Source: Eublepharis macularius
Lineage: Eukaryota; Chordata; Lepidosauria; Squamata; Eublepharidae
Assembly: GCF_028583425.1 (NCBI RefSeq)
Contig: NC_072791.1
Span: 17,565,868-17,629,867 of the forward strand
Reading direction: 5' to 3'
DNA length: 64,000 bases
Shown here: positions 33,001-46,334 of the stretch, piece after piece
How positions within the stretch are numbered: position 1 is the stretch's first letter
Layout of the letters: every line of letters starts with the position of its first letter
Notes under the pieces: model-generated
The model's database searches: none
What the model was told of the DNA's origin: nothing
The model's input: only the letters and a program-made list of their open reading frames with translations
Made by a program: the position numbers and the translations under genes

Positions 33001-36000
33001 TTATCTGAGGTGATTACTTTAGTAGTGGACTGTCTCAGTCTAGTTAGACAAAGGCTGAGGATCGGCTTGATGACCTTCCCTGGGCCAGTGATTGAATTAA
33101 GGGGGAAGGCTCTCTTGTGAAGATGGCTCTGGGGTTTCTGATTATTTAGCAAATCTGAGTCAATTACTCATGGCCATAGGTGTTTGAGAGCTCTGGAGGC
33201 TTTAGACAAATGGCCTTGGAGCGTTCTAGCAGTTGAGCTACTCCCGTATGAGTGGAGGGGCTCTTGCTTTGATATCAAACTTGATATTGTCTCCAGGTCT
33301 GTGGCAGTCAAGTCAGAGGGGGTGGCCTCAAGCAATACTCATACTATGACAGTTGTGTGCATTTTCTCTCTGCTGTAATTCCCAGTCATAGGTAGGCATC
33401 AGGATTGGCACCTATAAGCAGCAGCTTTGGTCAAACCTAGCAAATAATACACAACCATAATCAAATGTTTATTTGCAAAGCTTTCAAAAACCAATAGATT
33501 ATACACAGTAAGTTCCAACTAATTGTATGTTACTGATTATCCTTATAAAACAACATTATAGTAACCAATTGTTTGTCTAATTTTTCCCTGAAGTTGCATC
33601 ACTCGACTGAAAGGATTGCTGTGGCTGTTATCAGAGCTACGCTTAGACACTGTTTTGGATGAACCCTCTCTGTACCATATCTGGACTCTTCTGGCCTTTT
33701 AATTTTTAAGGGTAAGATTTTATTTTTTTCCAAAATTTTAACTACAATTTTGGTGCCTTACAAGACCCAGCAAGGGCTCCCTCTGTATAGATTGCTGTCT
33801 TGTTCAGTAGTTACAGTAGATGGGAGTAGAAGCTTAACCTGCTGTTCTGCCCTAGTGCTAATTTATCTTCTCCAGATACTAGTCACAAACCAAGTCTTCC
33901 CCACCCCTTAATTCTTTTGTGTGTCGGTGTGGATCAGGAAAAGATATTTCAAACCCTAGTAGTCTGAGGGGAATTGTAACTACCAGTTTCTCTTGGCACC
34001 TTGCAGAATAATACCTGAATATCTTTTACCCCTACTGTTCAGAACGTCGGATGACATGTTATGGCACAGTGAGCATGTGAAAGTTCTTTTCTACTAACTA
34101 GGCATAACTAGGGAGTAAAGAGTTTTGATCATAAGAACGGCACATCAGTGCTGTGGTGTTTGAAGATTTGTCTGTGTTTAGGAACTCTTCATACCATAAG
34201 AAACCTGTCTTTTAACTACTTGATTGATTTAAGTATATTTGTATATTACCAAAAATACAGTATGTACAGCTTTTTTATATACTGAAGAAACACAAAACTA
34301 CTATTCCCTGCCAGAACAGAATGTCATATTGTGTATGTCCATATTTTGCTCTCTTTTACTGTAGCAAACCAGAACTTAGCCTCTCAAACAACTGGGAATA
34401 TTTATACTTATGTTAGCATTCGTGTCAGCAATTAATGGTGCAATATTAAGAGAGTTTGGAAACTACTTTGGATGGCAACCAAACTCAACACTAGGATAAC
34501 AATAAGAAATGAGCCATACTGGGGAAGGAGTAGGATTTAGTTGACATCTCAAGCTTTTCCAGCCTGGATCCCGGTGCCGTCATAACGTCCACTGGCATAA
34601 GTGTAACCACTCCCATTGAACTTGATAGGAACAAAAACAAATTGCCTTCCACCTACACAACTACAGCGCAGCTTAGTGATAGTGACTGACACTGCAGCCA
34701 CTCAGAGCCAGGACACCAGTCTCTCTCATGATAGTGGTTGCAGCTTCAGCTATACCTCTCTGGCCTCATGTTATGTACACCTAGCACATATTTTGCTGTG
34801 AACTCTCAACAAAGGGTACTGTGCACCAACAGGAAATTAGAACAAATCTTGTTACAGTATACTGTTAAAACTGTTCTGCTCAGAACTTTTATAAGTACTC
34901 CAGGACAAAAACATTGACCTGCATCATCCAGTCTTCCAACTGGAAATAAAAAGATGACATTACTCCATACAGGTAAGCAAAGGATTCTTTGCTTCAAAGT
35001 TTGACTTCTAATCATGTCCCTCCCCGATCCACCTGTTGTGCATCTGCTCAATAATACTTCCTTTCTTAACAGTAACTAGCAATGGGTCTCATATAGGCAC
35101 AAGGTAAGTATGCATAGTGCAAAAAGCTCCCTCTATATGTGCTTACAGAACATCACTACAACATCAGTCCAGTGTACATGGTGGGGAAACGGGAAGCACA
35201 ACCATATTTCTGTGTGACTCCCTGCCCCCTCAACATGGCTGTTGCCAGCCAAATATTTTTTACCTTGCATGATCAGAGCTCCATGGAGCAGCCCAAACAG
35301 AAACTGCAGACGAAGTTCCCGTGCTGGTGACCCAATGACTATGTTCTCCAACAGGTGAATCCTAAAGTATGGGATTCCCCATGGGATGGGGGAGTTACAG
35401 GAGCTGGGAGAGGACCTAAGTGGTGCCACTTTCTCAGGTACATACCCCATACCCCGTGCAGAGTGCTTGAGCCCACATGCTGTGTCTTGCTAGTCTGAAA
35501 TGTTACTCATTTACTATCTGGATGGCTCTTGGCTTTTTGCAGACAGCTCTCCGACAGGAGTAGAGGTAAGGATGGATTTCAGACACAGTGCAGCGCCAAC
35601 CATCTGCTGAATATACAACATGACCAACAGCTACAGTGACCAGTGTGCATCTAACTGCTGTGCTGTTGAGTTTGCCAACTCGCTTGGTCTAGCCTGGCTC
35701 CTGTAGCATTGCAAACTGCTTCACAGACAGTTGTTTGATCCAGCACAGTTGTCTCTCTCAGTAACGCAGTGACAGGGACAACTCTATCTGTGATTCTGCT
35801 ATCTATCAATACATCTTTTAAAGGCACAGGAGTCTTTCTGGATGAGAGTTGGCAGCTTTGTTCATCTGACTTTCCTTTAAAACTCCATTCTAGATGCTGT
35901 TCAACAAATGTTTGGATTTGACAGCTGTCTCTGTTTTAATGCAACTTACTAAATAGAGCTCTATGCCCACCCCTTGCTCATTACTCGTCTCAGCTGTCTT

Positions 36001-39000
36001 TTGCACACATCCAGGTTCATGATCTCCATGATCGCTGCTGCTGTATGATAAACAATACAGCTGACAGGGCAGAGGGAGGCGGGGAAATGTTGAAACAAGG
36101 GTTGCTAGAATGAATAGCGATGGGCAGCAATATTTAACCTCCTGAATACGGCAGAGGGATGGCTGCATGGAAAGGAGCTCGACAAAATGATGAAATGTGG
36201 AGCAACCAGTCAACCAGAGTCGCCAATCCCCCAGCGATTGGTCTGAAAGTGCAGCGCCTCAGCTGTGTCTAGGACTCCTTCCCAAGCTGGCAAGTAGCTA
36301 GCCTCTTGTGGAGCTTGAACCAGGCACCTCAGGGATGTTAAGCCTCTGTTGTTTCACAGTGCTGTTCTTTTTCTGAGGTCGTTCCTGCTCAGGATTTGAT
36401 GCCAGGGCCGGTGGAAGATATCAGATGGTCCATGATATGCCCTTATGTGTGCCCAGTTGAGTGTGTGTTTTGATGGCTGTTCCGTAGTGTGTGAGCTGTG
36501 GGTTGTAGTGCTGCCTCTTCTGTTTTGCTGCTGGACAGCATGTTGTTGACCAAAAGGTGAGCTTTGACTTACTTCTGGTTTCTCCCTTTGTGGGATTCGA
36601 AGCTCTCCTGCTTTGTCCATGAGATTTTTCCCTTACTGAGCACTTCTCTTGTTCCTAACCGAATATATTTGTCTCTTAGCCCTTTTGCAAAGACAAAAAA
36701 TGCTGCTCAGGACATTATTGTTACAGGAGTGTGGTAATTACAGGGCTTTTAGTGCATGCATCACAAGCTCACATCTAATAGAGTATGGTCTCGGGTTAGG
36801 GAGGGAAAGTTGCTGTCAGGGAGTCATGTTGGTATCATTCTTCATCAGTTGCTTTCATGTCTAGCTGACATGAGGCAGTGTCAGCATGCTGCTCTGTGTG
36901 CGTGGTTGGAATTATGGCCTCCCAAGTTGACAGCATACTGGCTGTACTTTGGAGTTGTCATATTGGCTAGCAACGTTGGTGTCGCACTAGTGAGGACAAT
37001 ACGCTCATGTCAGCTCAGAAGTTGAGCCCACTTAAAAATACAACCCTACAATTATTGTTCTTCAGCAAGTGGTGATCTGTTAGTATTACAACCTTATGGC
37101 ATGGAATCCATATGAGTGTTGGGAGCTGTAATCTGGCTGCAGGAATGATAACTGTTTTTGTACTTGCCCTCTAAAAATAGTGTGCATTTTTCTGGCCGAG
37201 TCTTCAAAGAACCCAGTTTTATAAGATCAAGTAACTGATAATAAGCAATTGGCTATTTCATTTGTGAAAATGTGAAATGTCAGAGCAGCTGCGCAGTCCT
37301 AAGCTCTTGATTGCTGAGCTGCTGGTTGGTGTCCTGTGCTTGCTCAGAGGGGAGACCAACTCTGAGGGACAGAGAACGTAGCAACTGCCTCAAAGTCCAG
37401 CTGCAGCCCACCAGTCACAGTTGATATGATGCTGTTGCTGTGATGGCCAGAGATGGAAGCAGTCAACCAGCATGTGCCACTGTAGTCACACCTTTCTGCT
37501 GACACCTTGCTGTAGGGAACATGGCACCCTTCCCTATGAAGTGATCTCAGGAAGCTTCATAACTGGGGTTGAGTCCCCTAAAATCATGTTCCTTTTCATC
37601 AGGCAGAGACATGGGAAAGGAACAACATGGTGAAAAAGCAGTCATGGAGAGATGTTGTCAAGAAGGAAAGCTCTATTTTAGGTCAGCAACAACCCAGTCA
37701 GTAGTGAAAAAGAATGATGGGAGAAGGCTGGAACCCACATTTCACATGCTGTAGAGCTGGCCACACTCAGTGGAGCACTTATCTTCCAGCAGCTGTGGTA
37801 TCCAAAGCCAATCATACATATCCGGGCTGGGAGAACTGCAGAGAAGGGGTACTAGCATTGTGGGAAAACCACAAGTATAGTATACCCAAGGTTCCCCATT
37901 CAGGTCTTGCACAGAGCTAGCTACAAGACAGCCCTGGATGGACTCAGAGGCGTAGCTGTGGTTTTGTACCTTCAAGCTCATTTTCTCTAGCGGGGTCACT
38001 CACGCTAATTGGCATGTAGGGTGACCAGTCATTTTGGTTGCCATCCCTCATATGCTGTCTCTTTACTGCAGTAAGGAGGTTCATTTCTGCCACTGGCTTT
38101 TATTCACCTAGCGTGTAACTCTGATGGATGGCAGCCTCCGAAGAGGCAGAAGGACTGTGGTGAGTAATGTTCCACAGTAGCAGCACACAGCCAGTGGGCT
38201 CCGACCGTCGTCTGTGCATAGAGCTCTTGGAATTCTTTTGATTTCCTCAGGATGGACTGTAACTCTGGGGGGGCCATAATTATACCCATGGAGCCAGTGT
38301 TGCCTATTCCTTATAGGTAGTTGTGCTGTGACTATACCTGTGACTCCATCTTTTGCTGGAGCTGCTTCATGAAGTTGCAATCGTGCAAGCCAGTAAGCGC
38401 ACCAGAAGTGTTCAGCCAGCACCAAAGGTTGAGTGAAGTGAGTGACAGTTACCCAGAATTGCGTTTGTGCTCCTTGAGTGTGTGTGTGTGGGAGAGGGGT
38501 ATATCAGCATGACATCACAGTGGCAGTTCAGGGATGTGCTAATACCATTAGTACTTTAGCATAGTGGCTGCAAAGGGAGGGAGGGTTATTGAAGAATACG
38601 CATAGGGGGAGATAAGAGTATTGTTTGCAGCTGTCATGACTTGGGATTGGGCTTTCTCTGTCCTTTGCTTACCTGCATGGAGTGCATTGTCCTTGCATCT
38701 CTAGTTTGGTGTTTGTGTTCTGAGAGGGAGTAGCTGTCAGGGTCCTGAGGAGAATAGTGTTAGTAGTATGCTACAATGATGTTTGTTCTTTGCCTTGGCT
38801 GGCTGTGCCAAGTGCCCTTTCTGCAAGATTCCCATCACCCAAATCCTTCCAGGCCAATGAGATATAGCCCCATATGAAGCACACACTCATCTAAGGTATA
38901 GGTGTCCTTGCTGGGGTTTATACAGTGCTTGGGTGAGCTGTGATTAGCGCTGCAGGCTTCATTGTTATCTCAAGATGGGATGGGTTGGGAGTGAGTAGCT

Positions 39001-42000
39001 TTTCACTATCCATGAGTTGTATCAGAATTCTCTGGATACACCACACTTGTCAGTGGTGTAAAGTTGCTGGGTGGAGGGGGAGGACCTAGGCTGGAGAGGC
39101 TTGGAATACTGAACAAGTACCATTCTTCTTCCTATACACTTTGATGCCAGTTCTAGCCTGCCTCCAGGGTTAAACTGGTATGGTGATGCCATACTTTGGC
39201 ACCAATGTACTTATACATACACTGGCATATCTTTGGGATATGCTGGTGAATCTCTGAATTATGCTTTCTCTTCTCCTAAAGCCACTCATGGCAGCATTTA
39301 GGATTGTGCTGTAAGCCTGCCAATTAAACCCAAATCTGATTTCACTGAGTTTCATACTGACAAAACAAAATACTTGCTTTTATAAAGCAACCCTAGTGTT
39401 AATTACCATATACATTTTTAAAAAGCAGGAACTGTAAAATGTTCAGGTATTGCTGTGTAAGGAGAAGGTAACTTTGCTGGTGCTTCTTTATTTCTTAATA
39501 AAAAGATTGTCATCACTTTTAACTGACTGTAGAGGAGGAGAACGCTGGGCATTTGCAGAATGGTTCACAAAATATAACATGTGCATAGAAGGGATCTAGT
39601 GCCCCTATGTAATACTGTCACAAGAGAGGTAAAACTTAATACTTGTAGCAACTATATCATAATAATTAGGTTAATAAATGATAATGGAAGAGCTTGCAAT
39701 GCTAAAGGTTATTTGAATTTAATATGGATGTAACAATGTTTTACAACTGTTAAAGAGAGAATAATTACATTCTAGTTTCACCAACCTCAAACATTTGCCT
39801 TAATGACAGACCTCTGCAACCTCATATGGGTACTTTGGACATTCTGGCCTACTCTTCACAAAAAGTACATGACATAGTGAGCCTGTGTCTGGACAGAGCT
39901 GCTGTAGGTTGTATGTATGATGGGATGCTTCTCGGTACAAAAATAAACCCTATGAGTAGAAGCTAGATATCAAGGAGATGAAAGGTGTCGTTTCATGGAG
40001 GTGCATCGCGTAGTTCCCCACCTGCAGTGGTACAGTCCAAACGTAAGTTTGCCATTTCATTTGCTGTTTGAGGTAAGTAGGCCTCTGTAGTTGTTCAGAG
40101 GAGGCTCATGGCTTCAGTAACTGTCCATAGAATTCCAGGTTTCTAAAACGAAGCAGCTGCTAAGGCTGTAAGAAAACACTAAAAGGTAGATAGCAGCTCT
40201 ATGGGACTCCAGTTAGAATCAGCCTGTGGTCTGGGGAGGAGAAGAGGTGTAAATAGAGATGGAATAAAATTCCTGAATCTTTTTGGGGGGGCAGGGGGGG
40301 AGGGAATAAATGCCCCTATTGTCTTTTTCCCCAAGGGGGAAAAAATCAAAAATTGAAATGTGTACACTACTTTCTCATCCAGCTTAAGCATATTTTACTA
40401 CTTTAATGATACAAAATGCATAATTCATAGCTTAGCATATAAAGTCATACTATTTGGCCTGCTTACAGAATCTGAAAGTGTAAATATCTTTGTTATCTAC
40501 AAGTAAAACTTCAGATATACAGTACTTGAAAGAAAGCTGCAAACTGCTACATCCTGTAGTAACTTAGTACATATATGTTAATTTTTGCCATCTGAGAGGT
40601 AGAATTAAAAGTAAAAGGCAAATTTTGTTGTAAATAGAAAGGGTATTATTTAAACAGAATAGGACAGCCATCATATTTGAATGTCAATTTAAGCACAATA
40701 ACTGGAAAGACTGAACTCTTTAATAATGTATTATATCAAACATATTGTAGCATATTAATTGTTGCCAATATTTCTGATGTTTAAAAATGTTGTTGAGAAT
40801 AAATTACCATTATCTAATACTGTAGGTTATATCTTAAGTTAAAAAAATTCATGCTATACATTCTGATTGAATCAAATCTTGATTTTAAAAGGATTTCGTT
40901 CATTCCAAAGAGAAAAATACATCCAGGGGCAGGTGGATCCCTGAATTTTTCCTTTTCCTCCCCGGTTTTTACGTCTCTAGCTGTAACTCTTCTACCAGCC
41001 CAAACTGGCGCATGCACATCCTGAAGCGTTGTTAGTTCTGGAAAGGAAAAAGGATGGGAAAAAGAAGCCTTCCCCTCCCCTTCTTAGAATTAATAGCTCG
41101 TGTGTGTGTGTGTTTCATTTGGTGAAACTGTATGGGACAGAAGGGTTAAACCTCCCCTTCACCATTATGGCCCCAATTCAGATTGAAACCCTGTGTGGCT
41201 ACAGTGAACTTCACAGGCAAAGGTGATTTGTTGATAGTTTTCCTAATTGTGTTGAGGACCGAAGTGATGAACTTGCTGCATGACTTTAGGGAAATTAGCT
41301 TGCACATTTATATTATGGAAATCAAGTCCTTTATCTCTGGACGTCAAGAGATGAAGGCTGGGATTGGCTGAAGAATAAACCCACAGCCCCTCATTCTGTC
41401 TTCCAGGAACATTAGATCATGAGAAGAAAAGTGATAACTGAGTTATTGTGTCTATGCTTTTGTCTTCTGTCTTGCTGTTGACTGACTTACTGTCGGCTGT
41501 GATGAATTTTTGCTTGCCAGAGATCAGGTGTGCTGTGGCTATCAGAAACAATCATTTTCCAACCAAGAGTTCTTGAACATGTAATTTCTTGTAACTGCCT
41601 TGTAAACGTTGTATCTTGTTGTGAGTTCTGCCGGCATGTCACCAAGGAAATATTTTAGCTTACATGGTCTTTTCTTTCCCTTTCTGTTGAGGCTTTATTG
41701 TCCCATTTTTGTGGCTTTCCAAGTGTTCTGCTGCTCAAGCACTGACAAGACCTGAACCTGCTTAATTTTGGCTAAGACATTATATTGTGTCTCATCGAAC
41801 TGGACTTTGAGCCAGGCAAAGGGCTGGATCCAGCATTCAGCTTGCACAAAACTCACAGATTTTCCTTGCTTTCCCCAACACCCAGCTGTTCTGAACCCAG
41901 AAAAGTTGGTTTCTGGACCTGTGGGTCCTCTGTGAAATAATCAACCTTAGAACAGTCCCTTAGTTAGAAGGGACTGTAAAAGGAATGGGAAAATATGGAA

Positions 42001-44274
42001 GATCTGCAGTTTGCTGTATGAAGCCTAGATGAACTCTTCACACATTTTGAACCTGTTATTAAACTAAGTAGCTTGAAAATTTGCTGGATTTTCTGTTTTC
42101 CAAGTACGTTTTTAAGCCCAAAGTAAATCGTGGTTAAGTGGATGACCAACTCAACATTCTGAGTAAGCATAGAAACACATGGTTTCCAGAATTTTTAGAG
42201 CAATGGGGATGGGGTTTGGGGGAGAATGTGGAAATTTTGGGGAACATTGAAATACATGCAATATTTTATTATCTAGCCTAAGTTTTATTTTGTATTGTGA
42301 TTCCATTCTGACAGATGCGTTTTACAGAGAGACTTCATGGAAGGGGGTAGTTGGGTTTGTTTGTAGTTTAAGGGAGAGTCTTGCTGGTACCTCGCCCTCT
42401 ACTCAGATGGGTTTTTATCCTACAAAGATTGCTTTGGAGAGTATGATGGACTTGTAAAGTTAAATATAAAATGAAGCAATCTAATATACAAATTGCAAGA
42501 TACAACAAAAATGCTAGAATGTTGTCCAACCAAAGTCATCCCCAGGGACAGTATAATTCTAATTACCCAAGGGCTTGTTCCGTACCACAGACTGAAATGG
42601 TTCAATAATAACTCATTAGGAGTTTTTCTTTGGGCTAAGTCCACAGAGTATAAATCTATTAAAATATAAAAAACACTTGGGAAAGTGAGGGTTAAGAAGC
42701 AGTCTTCGTTTAGGATGAGTGATTGAGAGAGATGTTATTTCCAAAAGAGTGGCAAGTGTTTTGAAAGAGGCTTTCTTGTTCTTGTCTTGATGCAGGAGCA
42801 CTGTTGCACACTGCCTCCTCTGGTCAAACAGGTCTAGCAGGCCTTTCAAATAGCAGTAAAATGTAAAAACTCTTGGCTACAAGTGTGTACACCGTGAGCA
42901 ATAGCCCTTCCTTTTTAAACTGCCTTCAGCTGCCTGTAAAGAGGGCTTCTTGTTTCTAGCATTAAGTGAATGCGAGCATTCTTACTTCTGCCTAGAAAAA
43001 CTGTCTCGAGCCACTGTGCACCTTGGGGTGCCAGTGGAATGTGTTTTCAGTGATTTGTTGCTATTAATGCAACTAATGCAGCTGCTTTAGGCATCAGGAA
43101 CAGGCCAGGTTAGAGCACGTTGCAGTAATCCAGACTTGAGGAGGTTTCTGAAGCTGGCAGGTAAGGGGTGCAGAGCCTTCTGAATGGGGAGGATTTGTTT
43201 ATGGGGAGCTTATAGCCACGTAGGACTTTGAGCAACCATTCCCTGTAGATAAGTTGTGTGTGAATTTATTTTGGTGCCTGATGAGAAATTAGTCTTGCTG
43301 TGAAATTGCTCAACACTGCCTCCTCATTCAGAAGAGCTGCTTCCTGTTGAAGTCTTATATTTAGTAAACTTCTATGCACTCCCTAGTGTAGCATCTTGAA
43401 AAGTAGAAAATACTGAAATAGTATTCTGTGTTTCAATAGTTTTTCTGCAGCCAGGGTAAAAAGCTTGAAGCTCTGCTTGATCTCCTACTGCCCCTACATC
43501 TAGGGAGCAATGTTACAGTTTGCCAAACCAATAACTAAGGGTTTTCTTGTGGGGGGGGGGGGCACAGCAGCAAGAAAGAGGACATTGTTGGCAGGCTACA
43601 AAACTGGAGTTTCCAGTAGCTTACACTGGTTATTCAAGACTTCCATATTATAGGATTGGTCTTGAGAGCTTGTGGCTCTTTAGAAATTCCAAAGATGATG
43701 TGAAAACTAGATACAAAGGTCTGTCATTTGAATCTCCTCTCTGCCATAAATGCATTTTGTAGTTTTTGGGCAAGCCACTCCATCACCTTCAGTCTCCTTA
43801 TTTGCAGTATGGGGGTAGTAGTGGCTCTGCCTTGCAGAGCTGTTACGAGAGTAACAAGGTAAGACATCAACATCTCAACTTCTTCGTTAAGGAGGCCGAT
43901 GAAGTAGGCTCCCATATTTTATGATGAAATTGTGAAGCCTTCTTAAAATTCTAATAGAGATCCTATTAAAGTATGAGCATTTTGCTCCTTAAATCTTAAT
44001 GTGCGCATTGTTATAACTAATGTAACACAACAATTGCAGCATCATGTAAGTCGGCAAGAGCAGCTGCTCTTTCAACCCAGTCTTAGGTTCCCCTCGGCAC
44101 GGTGATTTTGGTGGGCTTAGGCATGCCCAAAGTCTGCATAGGATCAGGCTATTTATTGGTGTTTTATGCTTTCCTCCAAGGAGCCCTAGCAAGCTTACAT
44201 ATGGTTCTCAAGTGACCTCTCACTCTGCTGAGGAGCAACACTTGCAAATTGGGTCCTTGGTAATAGGTCATCTT
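30086..44274. other. Intronic stretch, mostly unique, no gene recognised
   Basis: Largely AT-rich unique sequence. A weak L2-like reverse-transcriptase trace may lie near 43110-43165 ('gttgcagtaatccagacttg', reverse orientation). Runs of G occur near 40285 and 43550. The region 34500-38500 has higher GC and several 80-110-codon antisense frames, none with a recognisable domain. Confidence 0.4.
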
Positions 44275-44491
44275 GAGAGCCAGCGTGGTGTAGTGGCTAG
44301 GGTGTCAGACTAGGATCTGGGAGACCCAGGTTCAAATCTCCACTCTACCATGGAAGCTCGCTTAGGTGACCTTGGGCCAGTCACACACTGTCAGCCTAAC
44401 CTACCTCGCAGGGTTGTTGTGAGGATAAAATGGAGGAGAGGGGGCCACTTTGGGTGCCCATTGAGGGGGAGAGGCAGGGTATAAATAAATC
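44275..44491 (+). mobile_element. tRNA-derived SINE, subfamily B
   Basis: Well-preserved copy: head 'gagagccagcgtggtgtagt', 'gactaggatctgggagaccc', B-box-like 'ggttcaaatctcc', 'ccttgggccagtcacacact', 'ggttgttgtgaggataaaat' and the 'gggtataaataaatc' end. Confidence 0.92.
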
Positions 44492-44889
44492 TTACATACC
44501 ACAAGCAGAAGTGCTGCTAAGAGAGTTGTGTTAGTACAATTTTCAGGACTGTTGGAATTGTTCCCGTCGCTGTCTTTCAGAAGCAGCTCAGGATTTTATG
44601 GCCTCTATGATAACCACAGGCCTGTCTCAAGTAATAACTGGTCCTACACATTGTGCAGGTTACACTCTTCATCTGGTACTTTGTTCTGGGAAGGAAGAAT
44701 TGACAGCGGTTTCTTTGTCACGGACAAATAATTATTTGCTTGAGTTTAGCCTTACCAAGACACTGCAGGGGTGGGGGAATCTATTAAAATAATCTTCCCA
44801 TGGAGCCCTGTGGATCTGAATGGCTTTCTGGTGGCTCTAGAGGATTTTACTGTTGATATGGTTGGTGCTTCTGTTGAGCTCTGGTTGAT

Positions 44890-45310
44890 CTGAGGAATGA
44901 GAAAATGACCTGGGTGATTGACTTGATTGCTCCAGGTGCCCTCTTTCAAGCTCAAGTAGCCCCTTGGTTTACTGAGGGGCTGCAGATGATGAAAAGACAA
45001 GGGAGATGGCTAGAGCAGCAGTGGAGCAAGACTTGGGATGAATCTGCTAAGACATGGGTGAAATCTCGTTTTAAATTGTGCTCTGTGTTGGTGATGGCAG
45101 CAAAGATGCATCACTGCACCACCACTATTGCATCTGCACAGTGTAGGCTAGTGGAACTCAAAGTGGTCAGAGGCCTGTTGGGATGTGGCCTGCAGGAGGA
45201 GGTGGGCTGCTCGGTGGCCCTCTGTGCTCAACACTTTGTAGATAAAATCTCTGGCATCTGTTATGACTTGCTCTGTATTATCAATGAAAAGGTCAGATGG
45301 TGCCCGGGTA
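44890..45310 (+). mobile_element. LINE (L2/CR1-like) ORF2 fragment with a surviving open frame
   Basis: The plus-strand frame reads APWFTEGLQMMKRQ followed by RLVELKVVRGLLG, corresponding to the linker between endonuclease and reverse transcriptase in L2-type LINEs (usual form APWFTEELRAMKR...). It stays open for 158 codons (44905-45381), longer than most non-genic frames here, but carries no complete domain and no flanking splice sites. It is a dead LINE piece, not a host exon. Confidence 0.75.
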
Positions 45311-45375
45311 CCAATCTGTCCAGTTGTTTGGGATACTTTCTACTGCTTCTGAACACGGAGCTTCTGTTTAGTTAT

Positions 45376-45690
45376 GACTAATAATTATTGATGAACCTGT
45401 CCTCCATTAATCTGCCTAGTCCTCCTTTAAAGACAACTAAACTAGCAGTCATTGCTTCAACCTGTGGCAATGTCTTCCAAAAGTTATTTAATCTTTGAGC
45501 AGAGAAGTGCTTTCTTTTGTCTGTCCTGAATCTATTTTTCATGAAATTTACTGGATACCTGTGAGTTCTAGTATTAGGGCAGAGGAAGAATAAATTCTGT
45601 CTGCTTTTTCTACCCAGTGCATTATTTTAAAAATCTCTATCACTCAGACATTGTTTTCTGATTTGAACTCTGTGGAGGTGAAAGCAAGAG
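45376..45690 (-). mobile_element. CR1/L3-like LINE, reverse transcriptase C-terminus, reverse orientation
   Basis: Minus-strand translation gives NTRTHRYPVNF, FRTDKRKHFSAQRLNNFW and SLVVFKGGLGRLMED, matching the conserved end of CR1-type ORF2 (usual form RTDKRKYFFTQRIVKLWNSLP...). It abuts the L2-like fragment in the opposite direction, so two LINE remnants meet head to head. Confidence 0.75.
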
Positions 45691-46023
45691 AGTCACTCAG
45701 TTGAATAGCCACCTAAAAATCCCCCAAACTGTGCTCACACATCAACTGTGGTACTGTCAGATTTGGGGTTAAATGTGGGGGTGGGGGGGATGGTGCTTGC
45801 TCTCTTAAATTAGTTAAATATAAGCAATGAGCACCACACAATCTGGGATAAGGCATCATGTATTCTTGGCTTTGATTACAAAAGCTTATTTGTAAATGTT
45901 TTAGAACACTTTAACCTGAAATGGCTATTCATACTTACAAGGGATACTTGTAAAAACCTTGGCCTAATAAGGTGCCTCTGACTGCCTGAAACATAAAAGT
46001 AGTGCAGTTTAATGCCTGTGAAA

Positions 46024-46035
46024 CATGTACACATT
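46024..46035. repeat. Target-site duplication, left copy
   Basis: CATGTACACATT here is repeated exactly at 46167-46178, bracketing the 131-bp insertion between them. Confidence 0.88.
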
Positions 46036-46166
46036 GTATTGTCGAAGGCTTTCACCAAAGCATATTGGTGCTACACCTCTGAAGATGCCAGCCACAGCTG
46101 CTGGCGAAACGTCAGGAACGACAATGCCAAGACCACGGCAATACAGCCCGGAAAACCCACAACAAC
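46036..46166 (+). mobile_element. 131-bp Penelope-type (PLE) non-autonomous insertion
   Basis: Begins GTATTGTCGAAGGCTTTCAC and ends CCCGGAAAACCCACAACAAC, phrases that recur as the ends of a very common reptile dispersed repeat that I associate with Penelope-like elements. It is flanked by a perfect 12-bp target duplication, so it inserted as a discrete small unit, not as a shrunken long copy. It has no coding capacity. Its centre carries a hammerhead-like core. Confidence 0.7.
46076..46116 (+). ncRNA. Hammerhead-ribozyme-like core
   Basis: In order: CCT (46076-46078, stem I 5' strand), CTGAAGA (46079-46085, fits the C3-A9 core CUGANGA), one unpaired base, GCCAGC (46087-46092), a 7-base loop, GCTGGC (46100-46105, perfect 6-bp stem II), GAAA (46106-46109), CGTC (the ACGU that would form stem III between two molecules and the GUC cleavage triplet, ending 46113) and AGG (46114-46116, stem I 3' strand). 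PLE hammerheads are known to have minimal stems and to work as dimers. Activity of this copy is unproven; stem I has only 3 bp. Confidence 0.6.
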
Positions 46167-46178
46167 CATGTACACATT
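46167..46178. repeat. Target-site duplication, right copy
   Basis: Exact repeat of 46024-46035 on the other side of the Penelope-type insertion. Confidence 0.88.
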
Positions 46179-46334
46179 ATTCACTTATACACATTACTTA
46201 TCCGTCATTTCTAGATCTTCTTTTCGGTAAATTCAAAGAGTCGCTGAGGGTTTTAGAAGCTTGCCGCATCGTATTGATGTGTAACAAGATGGTACGGGCC
46301 AAGCAAGACATGGCTGCCGTGAGGATGCCTCCAC

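Noticed and set aside
34500-38500. Possible virus-like or LTR insertion, because of higher GC and clustered antisense frames
   Set aside because: No paired long terminal repeats, primer-binding region or recognisable capsid, polymerase or envelope motifs were seen, so no element is claimed.
44905-45381. 158-codon plus-strand frame as a host gene
   Set aside because: Its translation matches an L2-like LINE linker region; no flanking splice sites or complete domain.
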